NCBI GenBank assembly: GCA_002711465.1
Contig: PARL01000008.1
Location: 1-13,018 of the forward strand
Direction of reading: 5' to 3'
DNA length: 13,018 nt
From: Fidelibacterota bacterium
GTDB lineage: Bacteria; Fidelibacterota; Marinisomatia; SCGC-AAA003-L08; D37C17
Part shown: positions 7,143 to 13,018 of the stretch, one piece after another
Layout: each line of letters starts with the position of its first letter
How positions within the stretch are numbered: position 1 is the first letter of the stretch
Program-made: the position numbers and the translations under genes
The notes under the pieces: model-generated
Databases searched by the model: none
What the model was told of the DNA's origin: nothing
The model's input: only the letters and a program-made list of their open reading frames with translations

Positions 7143-7806
7143 TTAAACTTTCTGTAACAAGACTTAATAGAGTAGATATCGTTGAATCTTTTGGAAAAAT
7201 TACTTTATCATCTGTGTATTCAAAAATTTTATCTGCAGTTGTTTGTCCCATGCATGCATAATTGAGTTTTTTATATTTATTTCTATTTTTAAACCAGACT
7301 TCAACACCTGAGGGACTACCGAAAATAACGGTCGAGTTATCTAAATTTTTGTATTTTTCATAATTAAATTTTTTATTTTCTATTGGCTTGTAAAAAGGAA
7401 TTAAAGATACATTACTTGGCCAAAGATTTTTGTCTGTTTTTTCAGAACAAAGATGAATGAAATATTTATTACTATTTTTTTCAATCCATTTAGCTAATTC
7501 TCTAGAATTGTTATATGTCTTTATAACATTCATTCCGTTGTCAGTTAGAGTTTTTGCAGCTTTATTTCCAACAACAAAAAAATCAAATTTTTTACTAATT
7601 TTTTTAACTAATAATTTTGATGAATATGGGCTTGTAAGAATTATATTATTTTGATTTAACAAAGGAAAAATTAAATTAAAATCCTTTGTCTGTGATAATT
7701 TAATCAATGGAACATGCGTAATAGAAAAGTTTAAAGATTCTACATCACTAATCCATTCTTTTGGAAAATCACTTTGAAGAGTCCATATTAAATTATGCTT
7801 ACTCAT
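7129..7806 (-). CDS. hemD: Uroporphyrinogen-III synthase (divergent, as usual)
   Basis: HemD closes hydroxymethylbilane with inversion of ring D to form uroporphyrinogen III. The family is poorly conserved, so the call rests on the fold-level pattern plus position. The 225-residue length is normal. The visible pattern is NNIILTSPYSSKLLVKKI (53-70), FVVGNKAAKTLTDNGMNV (77-94), VIFGSPSGVEVWFK near 160-173, and the ACMGQTTADKIFEY helix start near 184-197. These correspond to the two alternating alpha/beta domains of the family, with the conserved Ser/Thr-Ser and G-x-x-T/A-A turns. The ATG is one base after the hemC stop, and the gene runs 14 nt into hemE. Being flanked by hemC and hemE makes the function close to certain. 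Confidence 0.92.
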   Translation of the reverse strand: MSKHNLIWTLQSDFPKEWISDVESLNFSITHVPLIKLSQTKDFNLIFPLLNQNNIILTSPYSSKLLVKKISKKFDFFVVGNKAAKTLTDNGMNVIKTYNNSRELAKWIEKNSNKYFIHLCSEKTDKNLWPSNVSLIPFYKPIENKKFNYEKYKNLDNSTVIFGSPSGVEVWFKNRNKYKKLNYACMGQTTADKIFEYTDDKVIFPKDSTISTLLSLVTESLNEKK

Positions 7807-7807
7807 T

Positions 7808-8734
7808 TTAATTTTTAAACCTTTGATTTAAAATGTCATTCAATCCATTTTTGGACATATTTGAAATGAGTTTGTTAACTATTGAGTCTATATCTATTTC
7901 TTTGAGATCAGCACTTATTTTCTCTTTTATTACCATTGAACCATCATTATTTGCAATGTAAGCATTTATGTGTAAAATATTATCTTCAATTGTTGCTAAA
8001 CATCCAACTGGAACTTTACATCCTCCTTCTAATTTTTTTGCGATATCTCGTTCTACACGAGAAATTTTAAAAGTTTTATTATTATTAATAGCATCTAAAA
8101 TAGGAACTAATTCACTGTCACTTTTAAGGTTTTCAATTGCTACTATACCCTGACAAGGTGCAGGAATCATCTCATCAATATTAAATTCATAAAACATATG
8201 TTTGATTGATAATCTTTCAATTGCTGCTTTTGCCATTATTAGTCCGTCCCATTTATTATCAATGAGTTTTTTAATTCTTGTTTCAATGTTACCTCTAATA
8301 TCAACTAACTTAACATTTGGAAATATTTTTTTTAATTGTAATCTTCTTCTTAAACTCCCAACCGCTATAGTAGGTGTGCCAGGAAATTCATTAATGGTTT
8401 TGTAATTATTTGAGAGTATTACATCCATAGGCGATCTCCTTTTCAAAACCGCTCCAATTTGAAATTTAGAATCTAATTCTAAAGGTAAATCTTTCATACT
8501 ATGAACCGCAATGTTAATACTTGAATCAAGAAGTGCTTTTTCAATTTCTTTAGTGTAAAAACCTTTATCAAGTATGTTACGAATTGGTGTTTTTAAATCT
8601 ATATCACCTTCAGTTTTGATTGTTTTGGTATCAATCTTAATGTCAGGAAAAATTTTCAATATTTTTTCCTTAACACTTTTCGCTTGATTCAAAGCTAGAT
8701 TACTACCTCTAGTTCCAATAATTAATTTTTTCAT
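7808..8734 (-). CDS. hemC: Porphobilinogen deaminase (hydroxymethylbilane synthase)
   Basis: HemC polymerises four porphobilinogens into hydroxymethylbilane. The 308-residue length is typical. Landmarks are the start KKLIIGTRGSNLALNQA (2-18), FYTKEIEKALL (59-69), HSMKDLP (78-84) with catalytic Asp82, the arginine-rich GSLRRRLQL (126-134), DIRGNIETR (145-153), PAPCQGIVAIE (191-201), and LEGGCKVPVGC (235-245). In the last, Cys239 carries the dipyrromethane cofactor. The ATG overlaps the hemA TGA stop by 4 nt and the hemD start follows after 1 nt. All catalytic residues expected for the family are present. Confidence 0.98.
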   Translation of the reverse strand: MKKLIIGTRGSNLALNQAKSVKEKILKIFPDIKIDTKTIKTEGDIDLKTPIRNILDKGFYTKEIEKALLDSSINIAVHSMKDLPLELDSKFQIGAVLKRRSPMDVILSNNYKTINEFPGTPTIAVGSLRRRLQLKKIFPNVKLVDIRGNIETRIKKLIDNKWDGLIMAKAAIERLSIKHMFYEFNIDEMIPAPCQGIVAIENLKSDSELVPILDAINNNKTFKISRVERDIAKKLEGGCKVPVGCLATIEDNILHINAYIANNDGSMVIKEKISADLKEIDIDSIVNKLISNMSKNGLNDILNQRFKN

Positions 8735-9981
8735 TTTTTGAACTTATAGATAGATGACATTATTTCTATGTACTGAATTTTTGATTTTTCATTCACTTCA
8801 TCAGACTTTAAATATTCAATAGAATCCTTCATAATTTTTTTCAATAAACTATTTGAAAAAACATCAATTGCAGCAAGAGTTTTTGAATCATACTTTCTTG
8901 AAACTTTTTTTAACTCATTAATTTGAATTCTATCGTAATGGTTTTTTAGATTTGCTATTGTTGGTGTAACATTTAAATCATCAAACCATTGTAAATAATC
9001 TATTACACATCCATCTATTAGTCTCATAGCTTTTGGTAATTCAGATTTTCTTTTTTGTCTATATTTTTGAATTATATTGTCTATATCTTCTATTGTTAAT
9101 AATGTAACAAAATCTATATTTTTTATATTATGATCAATATTCCTAGGCACTGATAAATCCATAAATAAAATTGGATGAACTGAATCGATTTTAAGTATAT
9201 CGTTATATTCAATGAGTTTGTAAGAAGCATTTGTACAAGCAACAATAATTGAGAATTCAGAAAGTGATTCACTAATTTTGTCCAAAGGTAAAAAATTTCC
9301 ATTTATTTTTTTCGATAGAACTTTTCCTCTATTCACATCTCTGTTTGAAATAAAAACATCTTTTGCGCCTTTCTTTTGCAAATTGTAGGCAACAAGTTTA
9401 CCTGTCATGCCTGCGCCTATTATCAATATTTTTTTATTATCTATTCTATCTACATTTTCAATAATTTTTTCAACTGCCGCATAACTTATAGATGAAGATC
9501 CATTTGATAATTTTGTTTTATTTCTTATTTTTTTTCCTGCCTCCAAAGAGGACTCGATTAATCTAGATAATATAGATTTGGTAGATTTATGATTTTTTGC
9601 TAGTTGAAAACTTTTTTTAATTTGGTTGGTAATTTCAGTTTCACCAATTAACAATGAAGTGACACTGCAGGAAACTTCCATCATATGTTTCACGCATTCT
9701 TCTCCTTGCTTGTGTATGAGAAAATTGTAATCACAATTCCTTTCTAAAATATGATAAACTTTTTTGATAAAACTATGTAGATTTTTAGAATCACAATGAC
9801 CAAAAAACTCAGTCCTTGCGCAAGTTGATAAAATGTACAATTCTTTAATATTATGCGCAGATGCTAATTTATATGCCATGGAGATTTGTTCATCATTTAA
9901 TGCAAAAATCTCTCTATTTGTTAAATCTGTATTTTTATGTGTCACACCAAAATAATTGATGTGGTTTAAAAAAAATTCCAC
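8731..9981 (-). CDS. hemA: Glutamyl-tRNA reductase, first gene of the heme operon
   Basis: HemA reduces Glu-tRNA(Glu) with NADPH to glutamate-1-semialdehyde, the committed and usually regulated step of the C5 route. The 416-residue protein has the three expected domains. The catalytic domain has Cys54 in ILSTCARTEFF, then SLLIGETEI (109-117). The Rossmann domain is near 184-195 (ILIIGAGMTGKL). The C-terminal helical dimerisation domain includes DYLQWFDDL and TPTIANL. The usual motif is TCNRTE; here Asn is replaced by Ala (codon GCA), and the usual GEPQI reads GETEI. The start is GTG at 9979-9981, preceded by AGGG 6 nt upstream and by an in-frame TAG further up. The stop overlaps hemC. Regulation may occur through the tandem repeats upstream. 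Confidence 0.97.
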   Translation of the reverse strand: MEFFLNHINYFGVTHKNTDLTNREIFALNDEQISMAYKLASAHNIKELYILSTCARTEFFGHCDSKNLHSFIKKVYHILERNCDYNFLIHKQGEECVKHMMEVSCSVTSLLIGETEITNQIKKSFQLAKNHKSTKSILSRLIESSLEAGKKIRNKTKLSNGSSSISYAAVEKIIENVDRIDNKKILIIGAGMTGKLVAYNLQKKGAKDVFISNRDVNRGKVLSKKINGNFLPLDKISESLSEFSIIVACTNASYKLIEYNDILKIDSVHPILFMDLSVPRNIDHNIKNIDFVTLLTIEDIDNIIQKYRQKRKSELPKAMRLIDGCVIDYLQWFDDLNVTPTIANLKNHYDRIQINELKKVSRKYDSKTLAAIDVFSNSLLKKIMKDSIEYLKSDEVNEKSKIQYIEIMSSIYKFKK

Positions 9982-10174
9982 TTTACACCCTATTTCACTC
10001 TAATTTGCACGTTTTGCACGTATTTACATGTTAAATATACGCAACATAGTGAATATTAAAAATAAAAAATATCTATAAAATTAACGATTTTTAGGGTTTA
10101 TATAAATATATATTTGAATTTTCGAATAACTAGTCGATTTTTATAACAATTGATTTGGAAAATTAGAAAAAGAT
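9982..10174 (-). promoter_or_regulatory. Leader/promoter region of the heme operon
   Basis: These 193 nt separate the upstream ASST-like gene from hemA on the same strand. The DNA is extremely AT-rich and contains no convincing open frame and no strong hairpin terminator for the upstream gene. The octamer cgattttt occurs twice (near 10085 and 10135). Several TATA-like stretches could be -10 elements, so I do not assign a specific promoter. It is the only gap of more than a few bases before hemA, so the operon promoter is expected here. Confidence 0.5.
10004..10031 (-). promoter_or_regulatory. Tandem 9-bp repeats, candidate operator of the heme operon
   Basis: The 9-mer tttgcacgt occurs twice head-to-tail without a gap (10004-10012 and 10013-10021). 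After one base a third copy with two transitions follows (tttacatgt, 10023-10031). On the coding strand the unit reads ACGTGCAAA. The array starts 22 nt upstream of the hemA GTG. It is more GC-rich than its surroundings, which argues against chance. Direct repeats at this spacing suit a regulator binding on successive DNA faces, but I do not recognise the site as Fur, FNR or another known box. Confidence 0.4.
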
Positions 10175-12010
10175 TTAACTTTCAAGAATGTGATTTATGA
10201 GCAATACAACATCTAAAATACTTATGCCATTGTCTTGATTTAGATCTGCTATTTCTAAATAATTATCTTCATCAAGAATAAGGTTAATAATAAGGATGAT
10301 ATCTTGAATATTGATTTGCATATCATCGTTAATATCGCCTAGTAAAAAATTATTATTAAAATATACTAATTGATACGAGTTAATATCATTAGAAGGATAT
10401 ATCTTTAAAATGTAATTTTGATTAGATAAATTAAGGTTTAAATTTACATTTTCAAAACCTGAGGAATCTATATATACCTCATCAATAAAAATGACATTCT
10501 GATTTTCATCTAATAATTCATAAACAAATTTTTGACTTATCCATCCTTGATTATAAATATCGATATTTAAACTATCTGAATTTGATTCTATTTGATAATT
10601 ATCATCATATGAACCAAATAAATTATTAATTTTAAATGAAAATACATTTGGATAAAGATTTTTTATTCTTTCAGATCTATATACTGTTACAGGTATTACA
10701 TTGTTTTCTTTAACACTTAAATGCCACACAATTTCATTGTCGTGATTAACTTCGACCACATTTCCAGTTCTCCCAGCAGAAATTAGCGTATTATCATTAT
10801 TTAAACGATCACATTCACCTCTAGATAATGTTAACATCTCAGGAGACAATACATGTTCCCATATAAGTTCTGCCTCAAAATTTTCATTATATGAAATTTC
10901 AATACATCTAGACAATTCTGGAACCTTATCTCTTCCATTATCAAAAAAAATAATATTTTTATCATTTGTAACTTGAACTGAATGTTGATGTGAAAAATCA
11001 AAGCTTTCATCAAAATATACTGTTTCCATAAAATCAGGAACACCCATATTCCATATGATTTGTTTTGTGTTATAATCTATAGCTGTAATTCGGCTTAAAT
11101 TTCTAATGGATATAAAAATAATATCTAAGTCTTCATCATAGTAAACAGAATTTGAATGGGTCCAATCAAATGTCGGATTGCCACCAAAATCCCATTGCGC
11201 CATCCATATTTCAACCCATTTTGGATTATACTCATCAATTGAAAGATAATCAAATGTGCTCCATTCCCATAAAATATTACCTAAACTATCAACCTCAATG
11301 AATCTATCTCCAAGCCATGATATTATATCTGGATATTCTGGGTCACACTCTTCTGGACAAGGGTGCTGCTGAATTTCAGCATCTATAAAAAAATAAGTAT
11401 CTTTTTTGGTTTTTTGAATAGAATGATGAATATCAAAATCATTTGATGTTTCAAATAAAATATCACTATTTAAATTAAATTCATAACCTACTCCAGGAGC
11501 AAAACCAACTATGTTTCCATTTTCTAAAAATTGAGTAGCCAATATTCTGTTCAAACTAAAATTATCATTATTTGAAAACCATACTGGACTTCCAAATTTA
11601 TCAACCGCTGTTGAAAAGTTTAGACTTTCATAATCTAATAATGTTATCCCATCTTGATATTGATTTTCATCAATTTCTAAAACAGTAACATTTGAAGGGT
11701 AATTTTCGTGTAGGTTATTAATTGTAAAATAATTTTCATCATAACATCTTATTATTTCATCATATTGATCAATACCACACACATCCCATGAATAAGTTTG
11801 CCCCCAGTTAAATCCCTCAATTATAGTAGAATTTAATTCTGATTCGAAAAAAAATTCATCGTCGTTAAAATGAATTATATAATTAGAAGCTTTATTAATT
11901 TGTGGCCACTTAAAAAAAATTTGAGTTTGATTAAATTGAAAGTTATTCTCTGGTATAAAATTTTGACCAAAAACAAAACTCAAAATATATATAATAAAAT
12001 ATTTTTTCAT
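10175..12010 (-). CDS. Secreted arylsulfotransferase-like (ASST) protein with C-terminal dockerin-like domain
   Basis: The 611-residue protein starts with a signal peptide (MKKYFIIYILSFVFGQ). A small beta-sandwich domain (about 25-100) follows, with WPQINKASNYIIHF and WGQTYSWDV resembling a fibronectin-type fold. The centre (about 105-435) resembles the ASST beta-propeller family: H195/H196 (DIHHSI), DWTHSNSVYYDEDLDIIFIS (282-301), W320 after TKQII, FSHQHSVQ (339-346), DNGRDKVPELSR (357-368) and LSRGECDRLNNDNTLISAG (395-413). ASST enzymes move sulfate between aryl groups through a sulfo-histidine, but many relatives are untested, so the substrate is unknown. A second beta-sandwich (about 470-550) precedes two dockerin/EF-hand-like repeats, GDINDDMQINIQD (558-570) and ADLNQDNGISILD (588-600). 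The protein is probably exported and surface-associated. No clear ribosome binding site is seen. Confidence 0.8.
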   Translation of the reverse strand: MKKYFIIYILSFVFGQNFIPENNFQFNQTQIFFKWPQINKASNYIIHFNDDEFFFESELNSTIIEGFNWGQTYSWDVCGIDQYDEIIRCYDENYFTINNLHENYPSNVTVLEIDENQYQDGITLLDYESLNFSTAVDKFGSPVWFSNNDNFSLNRILATQFLENGNIVGFAPGVGYEFNLNSDILFETSNDFDIHHSIQKTKKDTYFFIDAEIQQHPCPEECDPEYPDIISWLGDRFIEVDSLGNILWEWSTFDYLSIDEYNPKWVEIWMAQWDFGGNPTFDWTHSNSVYYDEDLDIIFISIRNLSRITAIDYNTKQIIWNMGVPDFMETVYFDESFDFSHQHSVQVTNDKNIIFFDNGRDKVPELSRCIEISYNENFEAELIWEHVLSPEMLTLSRGECDRLNNDNTLISAGRTGNVVEVNHDNEIVWHLSVKENNVIPVTVYRSERIKNLYPNVFSFKINNLFGSYDDNYQIESNSDSLNIDIYNQGWISQKFVYELLDENQNVIFIDEVYIDSSGFENVNLNLNLSNQNYILKIYPSNDINSYQLVYFNNNFLLGDINDDMQINIQDIILIINLILDEDNYLEIADLNQDNGISILDVVLLINHILES

Positions 12011-12111
12011 ATGAATTTACCAATCAGTATAATAATAAATTTACTTAAGACTTAAATGAGAAAAAATAAAAACAACTTAAAAAAGTTAATTATATTTAAT
12101 AATATAATAAT
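12011..12111. promoter_or_regulatory. Divergent intergenic region between the ASST-like and DUF4149 genes
   Basis: These 101 nt lie between two genes transcribed away from each other, so both promoters are expected here. The DNA is almost entirely A and T. It contains the inverted repeat aacttaaaaaagtt (near 12072-12086) and several TATAAT-like strings, too many to choose one. Neither start has a recognisable Shine-Dalgarno sequence; the plus-strand ATG is preceded by taataatataataat. Confidence 0.45.
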
Positions 12112-12519
12112 ATGAATAACATATATACATTACAAATTTTATTATCTGGATTTATTATTGGAATTATTATATTTCAATCTACTATTGCAGCTCCAATCGT
12201 ATTTTCTTCACTAAAACCTGATCAGTCAAGGATTTTTATAAGAAGCGTTTTTCCTAAAATTTTTAGGTTACTTTATTGTATTGGATTAATAATGATAATT
12301 TTAAATCTGTTGTTTGATTTAAATAATCAAACACAACTAATTATAGCATTTATAAATTTTATACTACCTCTTATTTGCGCTCTTATGGTTCCAGCTACAA
12401 ATAATGCAACAGATTCAAATGATACTAAAAAGTTTAAAATATTACATTTACTAAGTGTTATTATGACAATGATTGTTTTAATAGTAAATATTATTTGGCC
12501 ATTTTTTATAATGATATAG
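12112..12519 (+). CDS. Four-helix membrane protein, DUF4149/TMEM205-like
   Basis: The 135-residue protein is almost entirely membrane-embedded, with four hydrophobic segments at about 6-30, 50-67, 74-94 and 110-134. The first helix and following loop (IIIFQSTIAAPIVFSSLKPDQS, split over 19-40) match the pattern of DUF4149/TMEM205-like proteins. In these, a first helix ends in a short AAP-x-VF motif and is followed by a charged loop leading to FPKIF. The length and four-helix layout also fit. The biochemical function of the family is not established. This is the only full-length plus-strand gene in the window. Its last 14 nt overlap the end of the convergent gene to the right. No Shine-Dalgarno sequence is seen, which is common in this window. 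Confidence 0.75.
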   Translation: MNNIYTLQILLSGFIIGIIIFQSTIAAPIVFSSLKPDQSRIFIRSVFPKIFRLLYCIGLIMIILNLLFDLNNQTQLIIAFINFILPLICALMVPATNNATDSNDTKKFKILHLLSVIMTMIVLIVNIIWPFFIMI

Positions 12520-13018
12520 CGATTAGAATTGCAATTAATGGTAATAAATATCTGTATTTCTTTATCTCTTTTTCTTCACTTTTAATTTGACATTGACTAT
12601 TCCAATATGGATTGAAACGAGTGTTAGGCTGATAATAGTTGTAGCCATAGGATTGACATTCTTCATTGCTTAAATCATAGTATACTGAGTGAGCAGGATC
12701 ATCGTTGAGACCTTTTGAAAAAAAAGAATAACAAAATCCACTCCAACATTTTCCACAATCATCAGCCAAAAAATTTTCAGGACATACTCCATCACAATAC
12801 TTATTAAAATAAGCATGTTTTTCTGAATCTGGAATTATCCATTCTAAATTATTTTCATCACAATCTTTTTGATCAGTATCAAATTTCATTTCCATTGTTT
12901 CAGAATTGAAACAATATGGAGCCCAGCAGTTGCCACAATCATCAATGTAAAATCCATCTGCACACGCAGTGTATGCAATTGAAATGAATATTAGTGTAAT
13001 TATTTTATTTAATCTATT
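12506..13018 (-). CDS. Secreted Cys-rich protein with two five-cysteine modules and a hydrophobic C-terminus (5' end just outside window)
   Basis: The frame is open from the right edge to TAA at 12506-12508 and gives 170 visible residues. The ATG at 12893-12895 is internal and not the start. Upstream of it the frame reads NRLNKIITLIFISIAYTACA then DGFYIDDCGNCW, a signal peptide with a likely cleavage after ACA. The true start is probably just past the edge. Two modules follow: DDCGNCWAPYC (26-36) ending at C75, and DDCGKCWSGFC (86-96) ending at C143. Each has five Cys in the order C-x2-C-x4-C-x(16 or 24)-C-x21-C. The C-terminus, after EEKEIKKYRY, is a hydrophobic segment LLPLIAILIAISL with no tail. 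The family is unrecognised. There is no CxxCH, so it is not a c-type cytochrome. Confidence 0.75.
   Translation of the reverse strand, partial: NRLNKIITLIFISIAYTACADGFYIDDCGNCWAPYCFNSETMEMKFDTDQKDCDENNLEWIIPDSEKHAYFNKYCDGVCPENFLADDCGKCWSGFCYSFFSKGLNDDPAHSVYYDLSNEECQSYGYNYYQPNTRFNPYWNSQCQIKSEEKEIKKYRYLLPLIAILIAISL

Noticed and set aside
616..9981. Antisense open frames of about 60-75 codons inside the heme genes
   Set aside because: They lie opposite strongly conserved enzymes, lack ribosome binding sites, and are explained by the AT-rich composition of the coding strand.
10030..10174. Intrinsic terminator for the ASST-like gene
   Set aside because: No GC-containing hairpin followed by a T run is visible in the minus direction, only AT-rich sequence.
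12506..12895. A complete 129-residue protein starting at the ATG at 12895
   Set aside because: The frame continues upstream into a clear signal peptide and a first copy of the Cys module, so that ATG is internal.
12506..13018. Multiheme c-type cytochrome near the heme operon
   Set aside because: The CxxC motifs are followed by Trp, not His (CGNCW, CGKCW), so there is no heme c attachment site.

Overview
The window is very AT-rich, densely coded bacterial DNA dominated by one minus-strand operon (about 9981 down to 383). It encodes every enzyme that converts glutamyl-tRNA to protoheme: HemA, HemC, HemD, HemE, HemF, HemH, protoporphyrinogen oxidase (HemY type), HemB and HemL. A previously easy-to-miss 47-residue membrane protein follows HemL. 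Only glutamyl-tRNA synthetase is absent, as expected for a translation gene. The oxidative steps use the O2-dependent enzymes HemF and HemY, and there is no HemQ, so the route is the aerobic protoporphyrin-dependent one. The organism is most likely a marine FCB-group bacterium. Candidatus Marinimicrobia (SAR406) is my best guess, from the base composition, the secreted protein ending in a dockerin-like calcium-binding pair, and the secreted DDCGxCW Cys-rich protein. This is inference; a Bacteroidota relative is possible.

Layout, left to right. Positions 2-172 hold the 3' end of an unrecognised plus-strand gene. Positions 277-341 hold the 3' half of a class II tRNA-Ser(GCU), with anticodon loop, long variable arm, T arm and 3' acceptor strand but no 5' half. 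A strong hairpin terminator follows (355-388). A tRNA 3' half on its own is the classic scar of site-specific integration, so the DNA left of it may be accessory. The small membrane-protein gene comes next (383-526, minus), then the heme operon (616-9981, minus). All eight junctions between the nine heme genes overlap or are separated by 1-3 nt. A 193-nt leader region carries two perfect tandem 9-bp repeats and a third imperfect copy just upstream of hemA.

Right of the operon, 10175-12010 (minus) encodes a secreted arylsulfotransferase-like (ASST) protein with a C-terminal dockerin-like domain. A 101-nt divergent intergenic region separates it from a plus-strand four-helix DUF4149/TMEM205-like membrane protein (12112-12519). 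That gene overlaps convergently by 14 nt with a minus-strand gene entering from the right edge. The latter encodes a secreted protein built of two copies of a five-cysteine module and ending in a hydrophobic segment.

The heme operon is a well-understood system in an unusually complete arrangement. The less explained items are the tRNA scar, the 47-residue protein, the four-cysteine insert in ferrochelatase, the tandem repeats before hemA, and the duplicated Cys-rich module.
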